Positions 9,000 through 17,142 of a stretch of 64,000 nt of DNA are shown here, piece by piece. A program made the translations under genes and the position numbers. Under the pieces are notes generated by a model that saw nothing but the letters and a program-made list of their open reading frames with translations, searched no databases and was not told the origin of the DNA. Source of the stretch: Pirellulaceae bacterium (lineage in GTDB: Bacteria > Planctomycetota > Planctomycetia > Pirellulales > Pirellulaceae); NCBI GenBank assembly GCA_029243025.1, contig JAQWSU010000004.1, positions 31,669 to 95,668 of the forward strand, given 5' to 3'. Numbering within the stretch: position 1 is the first letter of the stretch; each line of letters starts with the position of its first letter.

Positions 9000-9335
9000 A
9001 TGACTGAGCTAAAACGCTTACTCGACGAGTTCGGCATCATTTACGATGCCTTAAAAAAACTTCCTGATGACAAATTGAAGCTCGCATTCCTGGAAGCGCT
9101 TGCCGAGCTTGAGGATAATGACTGCCACCGCACGAGAAGCTTCCCCAAAACGAGACTCCACCGAGTACGTGGAGTAAAACAGGCCATCTATCGCGCGGAC
9201 ATCACGAAAATCTCTGGTTGGCGCATCCATCTTCAATACGTTAACGGAAATATCGTTTTGAAAGATGTCATCGAAGGCAATCGCCATGATGACGTAATCA
9301 AAGTCATCAAAACAAAAAAGGGACGCTACGAGTAG
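9000..9335 (+). CDS. small RelE-like hypothetical protein
   Basis: A 111-residue basic protein. The first ~40 residues are a helix (LKRLLDEFGIIYDALKKLPD). The C-terminal part (LHRVRGVKQAIYRADI, SGWRIHLQYVNGNIVLKDVI, KKGRYE) has the strand-strand-strand pattern of RelE/HigB toxins, where a YRADI/RIHLQY sheet carries basic active-site residues. No classical antitoxin gene is adjacent; the only nearby partner is the larger protein 80 nt upstream. Function is not established. Confidence 0.6.
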   Translation: MTELKRLLDEFGIIYDALKKLPDDKLKLAFLEALAELEDNDCHRTRSFPKTRLHRVRGVKQAIYRADITKISGWRIHLQYVNGNIVLKDVIEGNRHDDVIKVIKTKKGRYE

Positions 9336-10150
9336 CCATCCAACTGCGGCATCTCGATATCGAAAGCGATCACCGACTCTCATTGCGATCAACCCAATCC
9401 TCAGCGACCGCCAAAATTACTTAACAAGAACCTCGCCGACAACGAAGAACTGCGGATGCATCCCGATTAACCCGCCCTCGCGTCTCTCCCCGAGTTAGAG
9501 AAGGTGCCTCACCAAACCAGTGAGAAGAGCCGTACAACAGCCACCATTTCGGGGAAGAATCGTCCTCACAGGAAAACATGCGCAAGCTTTTCTTTACGCT
9601 CCTATCACCCCGTGCGTGTGATGTTGTCGCCGGGCACCGAATTCCAAGCGAGGGCCGATAGTTGTTTTACGGGACAAAAACTGAGCGATTGGGAATCGCG
9701 TCTGAACGGCCACTCATCCAGCGTCATTGCCCGTTTCAAGAACAGCAGGCGACTCGACCGACTCGTCGGCTGGCGCTCACATCGAGCCAATCGACAGCCG
9801 TCGAGAAGGATTGCTTGGCTGCCCCGAAAGAATCGGGCTATGCTTGCATTTCACCCAAATTCACGCCCGTAATCGGGTGATTAACGGTCGCCATCTTCTG
9901 CTCAAAAATCGAATTGCAATTGGACGAGAGCGAAGCTGGGACGGCGTCGGCCAGTTGGCCCGATTTCAAGAGGTGATCAATAGCAATACGATCGTGACAT
10001 TCGAAAAGGTCAACCTGTTTGCACGGGGCAAATGTGTTAATCGGCAACGCCCAACGCGCCAGCAAGAGAAGAATCGCTACAATGAAGGGCGATAAACACA
10101 CGACCTTACCATCGTGTTTGGCCACCCGACTACGATCAGGATAGAATTCA
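9336..10150. other. 0.8-kb region without a convincing gene
   Basis: Frames in this stretch overlap each other and have improbable composition. A minus-strand frame at 9838-10125 begins with a signal-like segment (FIVAILLLLARWALP), but the rest has no family resemblance and no ribosome-binding site. I see no structured RNA and no repeat. Confidence 0.45.
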
Positions 10151-10675
10151 ATGCTGCAACCACTTCAGGGTAAACAAATCCTCATTTTCGTGGGCGAAAT
10201 CTACGAAGATCTTGAACTTTGGTACCCGAAGCTGCGTTTGATTGAAGCAGGGGCGACTGTTGTGGTCGCAGGGCCGAACGCGCAGCAGAACTACGCGGGG
10301 AAGAACGGCTATCCATGCGCTTCTGACGTGGCGATTTCCGACGTCAACACCAACGAATTTGACGGCTTGGTTGTGCCAGGCGGCTTCATGCCGGACAAAC
10401 TCCGGCGTGATCCTCGTGTCCTGGAAATCGTCCAAGAATTCGACAACGCAGGAAAATTGGTCGCAGCCATCTGCCATGGCGGCTGGATTCCGATCTCAGC
10501 CGGAGTCTATCGAGGCGTCACCGTCACCGGATCCCCTGGAATCAAGGATGACCTCGTGAATGCTGGCGCGATCTGGCGGGACGAAGCGGTCGTGATCGAT
10601 CGACACTTTGTGTCAAGTAGAAAGCCTGACGATCTTCCCGACTTTTGTCGCGGTATCTTGACGGTCATGAGCTAA
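10151..10675 (+). CDS. DJ-1/PfpI family protein
   Basis: A 174-residue class I glutamine-amidotransferase-like protein, the usual length for PfpI/YhbO proteins. It starts with the strand KQILIFVGEIYEDLELWYP, which carries the conserved Glu. DGLVVPGGFMPDKLR gives the oxyanion-loop region. VAAICHGGW holds the nucleophile elbow with the conserved Cys followed by His. HFVSSRKPDDLPDF matches the conserved C-terminal S-R-x-P-D-D-L-P block. Members act as stress-induced proteases, glyoxalases or deglycases; which activity applies is unknown. It stands alone. Confidence 0.88.
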   Translation: MLQPLQGKQILIFVGEIYEDLELWYPKLRLIEAGATVVVAGPNAQQNYAGKNGYPCASDVAISDVNTNEFDGLVVPGGFMPDKLRRDPRVLEIVQEFDNAGKLVAAICHGGWIPISAGVYRGVTVTGSPGIKDDLVNAGAIWRDEAVVIDRHFVSSRKPDDLPDFCRGILTVMS

Positions 10676-10851
10676 ATCAAGGAATAGCGACGAAACGCCA
10701 CGGCTTCGCAAGCGAGCCTGTCGCAAGCCAAATTTGTTTCAAGTTTTGCGGAGATAAATTCTGCAAGATTCAAGGCTCGACGGATACCTCTCTACGGTGG
10801 GGCAAGTACCTCCTCTCATCTCACTGTCATTTCTAAACATAGGTGATGAAT

Positions 10852-11046
10852 ATGGGGCACCGTAAAACAATCGAACACATCGACACCAAAGGTAACCGAC
10901 GAATTATCGTTTCTCACGATCCTAATGGGTTTCGAATCGACGAGTACAATCGCGAACACGATCGCGCACCCTGGATATTTCGTCGAAACTGGGTTCAAGG
11001 TCGGCCACGGAATGAAATCACCGAATTGATTTCCTCCCACTGGTAA
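10852..11046 (+). CDS. small hypothetical protein
   Basis: A 64-codon frame starting MGHRKTIEHIDTKGNRR. The ATG at 10852 was chosen because AGGTGA lies 5 nt upstream; GTG 10843 and ATG 10846 are in the same frame. The product is basic and aromatic (APWIFRRNW), with a GNRRIIVSHDPNGFRIDEY segment that looks like a beta hairpin. I do not recognise a family. The good ribosome-binding site and protein-like composition favour a real gene. Confidence 0.5.
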   Translation: MGHRKTIEHIDTKGNRRIIVSHDPNGFRIDEYNREHDRAPWIFRRNWVQGRPRNEITELISSHW

Positions 11047-11080
11047 GGTTTGAGTCAAAATCTGCCTGGCGAATTTCTAG

Positions 11081-11347
11081 CCTACCTACTTCATCCTCCC
11101 AAAAGCCGGCGACGGAAACCGTATTGCATCTGATCGGCATGCCGCTCAGCCGTCAATCCTCGAAATCGCTGCAAACACTTCCTGCCTGATTCCTATACCG
11201 CCCGCTCCGTGCAATTCGGTCGAAGCCTTTCTCCCCAATCCCAGCGTGGGCAACGAGGTGAAAATCGACGAAGCTACCCTTCGTCAGGCTATTCACTCCG
11301 CGCAACCGGTGATCGAACGGAGCCTGGCGGAGGGGAAAGCTGCGTAA
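11081..11347 (+). pseudogene. 3' remnant of an unidentified gene
   Basis: This frame is open between TAG 11078-11080 and TAA 11345-11347 and has no ATG. Its translation is protein-like, especially at the end (SVEAFLPNPSVGNEVKIDEA, then LRQAIHSAQPVIERSLAEGK). The absence of a start and the missing upstream part suggest the truncated C-terminus of a larger gene. The parent family was not identified. Confidence 0.35.
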
Positions 11348-11418
11348 CGATCGCGAACCAATTGAGTGCTAGCCGGCTATCATCTTGACCAGTCTTGGGT
11401 AAACTGTGGCCAGCCCTT

Positions 11419-12717
11419 ATGAGCACGCTGCCTTCGAACCAACCTGCGGTAACATCTGCCTCTTCGCAACCATCGCGACGATATTTTCTCGGCTGGAGAA
11501 TGCTAGCCATCGCAGCAGTTGGTCAGTACATGTCTGCTCCCGGACAGTCTTATTCCGTCGCCGCCTTTAAAGATCCCATGCGGGAGGGACTCTCCCTCAG
11601 CGAGACCAATTTTTCGCTTGCGTACGGCTTCGCGACGTTTGTCAGCGCTTGCTTGCTGCCGGGAGTGGGACGTCTTGTCGATAAGTGGGGGGCAAGAATC
11701 ATGCTGCCCTTGATTTCAATCGGCCTCGCCGCTTCCTGCTTTTTCATGTCGACCATCGACTCCCTGCCAAAGTTGTACGTTGCCTTCAGCTGCATTCGTA
11801 GCCTCGGCCAAGGATCGCTCACTCTTGTTTCAGTGTGGTTGGTGGGTGAATGGTTCGAGCGACGTAGGGGAATGGCAACGGCGATCGCGGGACTGGGGGG
11901 CGCTGCATCCGTGATGACCGTGCCGCTACTCAACAACTGGTTAATCGAGAACTACGACTGGGAGACCGCCTGGCAGGTTTTGGCAATCGCTGTCGCAGCA
12001 TCCCTCGTCCTTCCTGGCCTGATCCTGATACGGGATAGACCGGAAGACGTGGGTCTGACCCCGGACGGCATCTTGCCCGAATCAACAGACGAATCAGCGA
12101 AACGAGGCCCAAAAATAGTGGCCCTGGAAGATTCCTGGTCCGTTAACCAGGTTCTGCGGGACCTTACTTTTTGGAAACTCCTCTCGGTACCGGCGACGGC
12201 GGCGTTGATTGGCACGGGATTGATTTTTCACCAGGTGTCCTTGCTGGGTAGCCGCGGCCTCCCAGCGAATTGGGCGTTGGGAATGCTTTCCATTCAGGCA
12301 GGTTTCGCCAGTCTGATGACCTTCCCAGCCGGTTGGGCAACGGATCGCATCGAAGGACGTTTTATTCTTTTGGCAGCCATGATTTTTCTCGCGCTCGCCC
12401 TAGTCATCGTCATTCTTATGCCCAGCCCATGGATGGTCATCCTGTATGCCTTGTTGCTGGGGGCCCAGGGCAGCATCTTTCGCAGTACAGGCACGGTGAT
12501 TTGGATTAACTACTATGGCCGCGTCAATCAAGGTGCAATTCGAGGCGTCGCTTGGGCAGCGATGATTCTTGCCTCGGCAGTCGGCCCAATTCCACTGGCC
12601 CTCTCGATTGATCAATTTGAATCGTATCAACCCGCACTGCTGCTGTTTCTGCTGCTGCCAATTTTCTCAGCCGTTGCGGTCTGGTCCGCTCTGCCGCCGC
12701 GGCCCAGCCCCCGTTGA
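11419..12717 (+). CDS. major facilitator superfamily transporter
   Basis: A 432-residue, about 12-helix permease. ATG 11419 was preferred to an in-frame TTG at 11395. Cytoplasmic loop 2-3 carries the MFS signature GRLVDKWGARIML. Helix 4 has RSLGQGSLTLVSVWLVGEWF and the following loop the basic ERRRGMATAIAGLG, typical of the oxalate/formate-monocarboxylate (OFA-like) branch. The central loop (ILIRDRPEDVGLTPDG) is the common RPEDxGLxPDG linker of that branch. The second half repeats the loop motif as PAGWATDRIEGR. Substrate probably a monocarboxylate, but this cannot be read from sequence. A sulfotransferase gene follows after 94 nt. Confidence 0.88.
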   Translation: MSTLPSNQPAVTSASSQPSRRYFLGWRMLAIAAVGQYMSAPGQSYSVAAFKDPMREGLSLSETNFSLAYGFATFVSACLLPGVGRLVDKWGARIMLPLISIGLAASCFFMSTIDSLPKLYVAFSCIRSLGQGSLTLVSVWLVGEWFERRRGMATAIAGLGGAASVMTVPLLNNWLIENYDWETAWQVLAIAVAASLVLPGLILIRDRPEDVGLTPDGILPESTDESAKRGPKIVALEDSWSVNQVLRDLTFWKLLSVPATAALIGTGLIFHQVSLLGSRGLPANWALGMLSIQAGFASLMTFPAGWATDRIEGRFILLAAMIFLALALVIVILMPSPWMVILYALLLGAQGSIFRSTGTVIWINYYGRVNQGAIRGVAWAAMILASAVGPIPLALSIDQFESYQPALLLFLLLPIFSAVAVWSALPPRPSPR

Positions 12718-12811
12718 TCGAGATTGACAGTGACCGGGAGATTTCAAAGAATCTAGAGGCAACCGGGCATTTAATCAAAATTTGCGCACTCACGTACTGA
12801 GCGGAGCAGGA

Positions 12812-13708
12812 ATGGCTGACAAGGATCGCTTCTTGCCAAATCTGTTCATCCTAGGCGCCGCAAAGTGCGGGACAACTTCCCTCTGGGAACATCTTCAATC
12901 AAGCCGTGAAGTTTGCATGTCTCGTCCCAAAGAGCCTCTCTTTTTTGCCTGGGAATTCTCCGCAGGTTTAGCACACTATCGCTGCAAATACTTTCGTCAC
13001 TGGAAGTATGAGACGACGATCGGAGATGCCAGTCACCGCAATTTGTACTTGCCCTACGTTCCAGAACGTATCCACCAAACCAACCCCCAGGCAAAATTGA
13101 TCGTTTTACTTCGCAACCCAATCGATCGAGCCTATTCACATTGGTGGCATTTTGCCTCACGCGGACGCGAATCACACTCGTTCGAGGAAGCCCTTAAACA
13201 CAATCAACAACAATTGGAACGAGGTGAACAATTCCGCGTCGAATCCGATTACCGTCAGATTCGACAACATGATGTTTCTGGCGGCAACAGAGGCACCTAT
13301 TTGGATTCTGGTTACTACGCTCGACAAATCGAGCGTTATCGCCGCCTGTTTCCCGAACAGCAAATCCAGATCATTCTGTTTGATCAATTTGTCGCCAAAC
13401 CGTTCCAAACGGTTTCGCGGCTGCGATCGTTTCTTGGCCTGCGGGGCGTCAACCGATGGACGTTTCGTCTTCGGCGCGCAAACCGCCAACAACGGCGCAC
13501 ACCGGATTGGTTGAGACAACTCGCACCAAACACAACATTCGGTAGCCCGATCGCCGCACCCGCCTCAAAAATACTACAAGCTGGCCTGAAGATTCAAGCA
13601 CGTCCCAAAATGCAATCGGCAACCCGTGCTTGGTTATCCGAACATTACCGACCGCACAATCACCAATTGGCAAAAGAGCTTTCCCTTGACCTGACTCATT
13701 GGGACTAG
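12812..13708 (+). CDS. PAPS-dependent sulfotransferase
   Basis: A 298-residue sulfotransferase-fold protein. ATG 12812 follows GGAGCAGGA. LFILGAAKCGTTSLWEHL is the 5'-phosphosulfate loop for PAPS. LIVLLRNPIDRAYSHWWH is the 3'-phosphate loop with the conserved Arg and Ser. IQIILFDQFVAKPFQTV matches the following conserved strand and helix. RPKEPLFFAWEF corresponds to the K-E-P-x-F-F segment of heparan-type and bacterial sulfotransferases. The acceptor, probably a carbohydrate, is unknown. No PAPS synthesis genes are in the window. It converges with the next gene over 9 nt. Confidence 0.9.
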   Translation: MADKDRFLPNLFILGAAKCGTTSLWEHLQSSREVCMSRPKEPLFFAWEFSAGLAHYRCKYFRHWKYETTIGDASHRNLYLPYVPERIHQTNPQAKLIVLLRNPIDRAYSHWWHFASRGRESHSFEEALKHNQQQLERGEQFRVESDYRQIRQHDVSGGNRGTYLDSGYYARQIERYRRLFPEQQIQIILFDQFVAKPFQTVSRLRSFLGLRGVNRWTFRLRRANRQQRRTPDWLRQLAPNTTFGSPIAAPASKILQAGLKIQARPKMQSATRAWLSEHYRPHNHQLAKELSLDLTHWD

Positions 13709-13717
13709 CCGGTGCTG

Positions 13718-14221
13718 TCAAGGTTTCTTTGATGCCTTCTTCGGTAGCAAAGACGAATGATCGTGGACGATAAGCCATCGCCCGATGATTTCCCGAAAGA
13801 CGAGCGTAAAGTTTCCCTCTAAATCACCCGCTTGCCTTCGTAGTGACCAACGCCCTAAAACGTAAGCTGCGTTTTCGCCCAGTGAAAACATTTCCAAATC
13901 ACCGAAACTTAACTGCCCCATCTGGGCTGGCGTTGGGTATCGCGTTTCATAACGAAGCTTCGTTGCCTCCCAGCCCCGTAGGGTCTTGCCCCCCGAGCTA
14001 AACGTGAGTTGGTCCGAATTCCAATAAGATTCCATAAACCGACCCAACTCTCCTGCGTTCCAGGCCTTCGATTGCTCCGTTAGAACCCCAGTTAACACGC
14101 GTTGCAGTTCGACAGACAAAGCTCCGGGATTTTCTTCCGCTGAAACTAGCCGTGTGATGGAGACGAGGTTAATCGACCACAAAATACAAATCCCGATGGG
14201 AACATGATGAGAGAATCGCAT
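13718..14221 (-). CDS. secreted SnoaL/DUF4440-like protein
   Basis: A 167-residue protein starting at ATG 14221 (GGAG 8 nt upstream); GTG/ATG codons up to 14254 would add 11 residues. An N-terminal signal peptide (hydrophobic IGICILWSINLVSI, cleavage near SAEE) is followed by an NTF2-like domain: QSKAWNAGELGRFMESYW, SGGKTLRGWEATKLRYETRY, NAAYVLGRWSLRR and NFTLVFREIIGRWLIVHDHS. This is the standard DUF4440 layout used in ketosteroid-isomerase-like folds. Enzymatic role unknown; periplasmic location likely. Confidence 0.82.
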   Translation of the reverse strand: MRFSHHVPIGICILWSINLVSITRLVSAEENPGALSVELQRVLTGVLTEQSKAWNAGELGRFMESYWNSDQLTFSSGGKTLRGWEATKLRYETRYPTPAQMGQLSFGDLEMFSLGENAAYVLGRWSLRRQAGDLEGNFTLVFREIIGRWLIVHDHSSLLPKKASKKP

Positions 14222-14348
14222 CAGAGCAGCTCCGAAGAAGACAAACTGAGTCAAATTTGGCTCGTTGGTTGTACCAGCTTTTCAGGACGGTCGGTAGAAT
14301 CCAGGTATTAACCGATCCCAATCAGAGCCACCTCGGAACAACCAGGCG

Positions 14349-15365
14349 ATGCGTAACGAAAACCTTCACGAACAAATGTCCCGCATGATTATGGGGTACA
14401 GCATCTCACAGGCAATTCATGCAGCGTGCAAACTTAAAATCGCGGATCGGCTAAAACAAGGTCCCAAATCAGTTGCTCAACTCGCAGCAGAGGCAGAGGT
14501 CAACGAGGATGCTCTTTTCCGACTCCTACGGGCGTTGGCCAGTCTCAATATTTTTGCCGAGGGCGAGAACCGAGTGTTCGAACTAACCCCGTTGGCCGAA
14601 CTTCTGCGAGCCGACTCCCCGGACTCTCTCCAACCGCTCGCGCTAATGATGGGCAGCGAGATTTATCGAACCTGGGCAAATCTCACAAAATCGATCACCA
14701 GTGGTCAGACCGCGTTTGATGAGATTTACGGCGAACCGTTCTTTGATTATTTAACCGGCCACCCTGACTCGGCTCGGATATTCGACGCGGCCATGACAGC
14801 GAGCCACGGCCACGAAACCGAGGCAATTCTTGAAGTTTATAACTTTGCCGACATTGGCGTACTCGCCGATGTGGGCGGCGGCAATGGGTCAAAACTGGCG
14901 AAAATACTCGAGCATCACCCGGCTCTTCACGGCATTTTGTTTGACCTCCCCCATGTGGTTCAACGCGCGACTGAAACCTTTCAATCCGCCGGGCTCAACG
15001 ATCGTTGCCAAATTGTCGGTGGCGATTTCTTCCAATCGATTCCCGCAGGCGCCGACGTGTATCTGATGCGTCATATCATTCATGACTGGGATGACGACAA
15101 ATCCCTGCGAATTTTGCAAAACTGCCACGCAGTCATGCCGGAAAACGGAAAGCTACTCGTCGTAGAAAACGTCATCTTGAGCGGCAACACTCCCTGTTCT
15201 GCGAAGTTCCTCGATCTCACGATGCTGTTGGTGCCGGGCGGCCGAGAAAGAACTGAACACGAATTCCGGGAACTATTTGCAAAAGCTGGCTTTGAGTTAA
15301 CGCGTGTGATTCCTGGTCGACATAATTTATCCGTGATCGAAGGGATACGTCGTGACAAAACCTAA
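14349..15365 (+). CDS. SAM-dependent O-methyltransferase (COMT-like)
   Basis: A 338-residue class I methyltransferase of the hydroxyindole/caffeic-acid O-methyltransferase type. The N-terminal ~100 residues are the winged-helix dimerisation domain (KSVAQLAAEAEVNEDALFRL). LADVGGGNGSKLAKIL is the SAM-binding motif I, GILFDLPHVV the next strand, and YLMRHIIHDWDDDKSLRIL the conserved H-x-W-D-D stretch whose His is the usual catalytic base. DLTMLLVPGGRERTEHEF and FELTRVIPGRHNLSVIEG complete the fold. Substrate probably a small phenolic or polyketide-like compound, but no pathway genes sit beside it. Confidence 0.9.
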   Translation: MRNENLHEQMSRMIMGYSISQAIHAACKLKIADRLKQGPKSVAQLAAEAEVNEDALFRLLRALASLNIFAEGENRVFELTPLAELLRADSPDSLQPLALMMGSEIYRTWANLTKSITSGQTAFDEIYGEPFFDYLTGHPDSARIFDAAMTASHGHETEAILEVYNFADIGVLADVGGGNGSKLAKILEHHPALHGILFDLPHVVQRATETFQSAGLNDRCQIVGGDFFQSIPAGADVYLMRHIIHDWDDDKSLRILQNCHAVMPENGKLLVVENVILSGNTPCSAKFLDLTMLLVPGGRERTEHEFRELFAKAGFELTRVIPGRHNLSVIEGIRRDKT

Positions 15366-15588
15366 TCCACAATGTCAAATTTGATTATTCGATCTCCTCC
15401 GCCGATGCAAGACGTAGAAGGGTCCGCACCGGCAGTGCGCACGGCAAAGACTGAGACACAATCCGTGCTCTGCTTGTTGGCAGCTTGAGCCACACCAAGT
15501 CCCCACAAAAGGTTGCCGGTACCATTGTCTCTTCAAATTGGCTGCATCCGCTACTCGCCCACCTCAACACGAAACTCTTGAATGCCCC

Positions 15589-16404
15589 ATGCCACTCAAT
15601 CCATCCACGGAAGACAGCCTACGTCGTCTCTTCTATCAAGGTTTTTCAGCACATGATATCGCCGAACCGCTTCGTTCCTTCGACGACCAAGCCTCGTCCG
15701 AAGAGGTGAAACAGTACATGCTGGAGCACAAGTACCTGGTTGTTGGCGTGCGCCATCGGGGCATGATCACTGGCTATATCGATTTGGCAGATTTATCAGC
15801 CGGTCAATGCCAGGATCACCTGCGAACTTTCGAGTCCGGCACGGTCATTCATGCCACGGCACCACTAATTGACGTCATCCATGGCTTGCAGGAAGAACAA
15901 CGTCTCTTCGTAACGATGCTAGGGCAAGTGGGCGGTATTATCACGCGAACCGATCTGCAAAAGCCCCCTTTTCGAATGTGGCTGTTTGGAATGGTGACTT
16001 TAATCGAAATGCGATTATCTCGAATCATCGAGCAAGTCTGTCCCGATGATTCGTGGCAACAGTATCTCTCAGCAGGTCGTATTCAGAAAGCAGAAGCACT
16101 GCTAACGGAGCGCCAGCGCAGAAATCAACATCTCCAGTTATCCGAGTGCCTCCAACTTTCAGATAAGGGGCAAATTCTCGCGCGCAATCCGCAACTACGA
16201 TCGGCCACACGATTTAATTCAAGACGTCAGGTCGAAGACGCCGTCAAGGGCTTCGAACGATTGCGGAACAATCTGGCTCACGCTCAGGACATCATTGCGA
16301 CAGACTGGGACACCATTGTCGATCTGACCAACAACATCAACAACATTATCTCCGGCCCCGAACGTTGGAAACGTGACGAATCGCCCCAAAAGCCATCCAA
16401 GTAA
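15589..16404 (+). CDS. CBS-domain protein with HEPN-like C-terminus
   Basis: A 271-residue protein. Residues ~10-130 look like a pair of CBS modules (KYLVVGVRHRGMITGYIDLA, then RLFVTMLGQVGGIITRTDL), which usually bind adenosine nucleotides. The rest is helical, with MWLFGMVTLIEMRLSRIIEQ and near the end FERLRNNLAHAQDI. The string R-N-N-L-A-H fits the Rx4-6H motif of HEPN ribonuclease-like domains, including the Asn after Arg. A nucleotide-sensing regulator linked to an RNase-like or inactive HEPN domain is my inference. The start was moved to ATG 15589 from an upstream TTG at 15538. Confidence 0.72.
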   Translation: MPLNPSTEDSLRRLFYQGFSAHDIAEPLRSFDDQASSEEVKQYMLEHKYLVVGVRHRGMITGYIDLADLSAGQCQDHLRTFESGTVIHATAPLIDVIHGLQEEQRLFVTMLGQVGGIITRTDLQKPPFRMWLFGMVTLIEMRLSRIIEQVCPDDSWQQYLSAGRIQKAEALLTERQRRNQHLQLSECLQLSDKGQILARNPQLRSATRFNSRRQVEDAVKGFERLRNNLAHAQDIIATDWDTIVDLTNNINNIISGPERWKRDESPQKPSK

Positions 16405-16419
16405 TGTTTTTCCCCCTCA

Positions 16420-17142
16420 TCATCCCCGGCGGGCTATCCAGTCAAGGTAAAAGGAGCAGCCCACGTACAGAGCAGGGTAGACGCATGACAGTCCGAACCA
16501 GAGTCGACTTACCTCAGGATACTGAAGCACCATGACCAACAAAACGATCGCCCAAACCGCCGCGCCTCCTAAAAAGAAAGGCTTCCAACAGGGCGGCCGA
16601 TTGGGATAAACAAATCGCACCGGCGCGATACTGAGTGCACTGAGCGCCAACAGAATGGCGGCAACCCACCACGATTCGGTCCCATCAAAAATGACCGCCA
16701 AGTAGAAGGCGACCACATTCCAATAAGAGGGAAATCCGCGAAAAAATCCCCGACTCTCTTCTTTTGCGCCTTCGTGAACAAAGGCCAACGAACTTGCTAC
16801 CAGCGGAAACGCACAAAACAACCAGGCCGGCTCGGGCAGCCAGCCGGCTCGCCAGATCAACAACACGGGTAAAAACGTGTAATTCACGTAATCCACGATG
16901 TCATCAAGCTTGCGTCCGTCAATCCAGGGGGTGTGACGCCGCACGTCAGCAGCACGCGCTAGCGTTCCATCGGTGGCGTCGATCAGGACCGACACCATCA
17001 TCGCCAAGAAGGCCATTCGGTAATCCTGATGCAAAATGGCAATCGCTGTAAACAAAGCGACGACGATGCCCATCGCTGTGTAAAGATGGACTCCCAGCGC
17101 CAGTAACACGCGCCAAGGCGAACTCTCTGGTTCACGATTCAT
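16420..17142 (-). CDS. pcs: phosphatidylcholine synthase
   Basis: A 240-residue membrane enzyme of the CDP-alcohol phosphatidyltransferase family, predicted to join CDP-diacylglycerol and choline. The signature D58-G59-x2-A62-R63-x12-G76-x3-D80-x3-D84 has the 12-residue gap characteristic of bacterial Pcs rather than the 8 residues of other family members. Length and about eight hydrophobic segments fit Pcs. The gene overlaps the upstream choline-type transporter by 11 nt, which strongly supports choline as substrate. PC synthesis would alter membrane lipid composition. I am confident of the family and fairly confident of the substrate. Confidence 0.85.
   Translation of the reverse strand: MNREPESSPWRVLLALGVHLYTAMGIVVALFTAIAILHQDYRMAFLAMMVSVLIDATDGTLARAADVRRHTPWIDGRKLDDIVDYVNYTFLPVLLIWRAGWLPEPAWLFCAFPLVASSLAFVHEGAKEESRGFFRGFPSYWNVVAFYLAVIFDGTESWWVAAILLALSALSIAPVRFVYPNRPPCWKPFFLGGAAVWAIVLLVMVLQYPEVSRLWFGLSCVYPALYVGCSFYLDWIARRG

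Noticed and set aside
9838..10125. 95-codon minus-strand frame with a signal-like N-terminus
   Set aside because: Only the hydrophobic stretch is suggestive; the rest has no family likeness and there is no Shine-Dalgarno, so it was not called.
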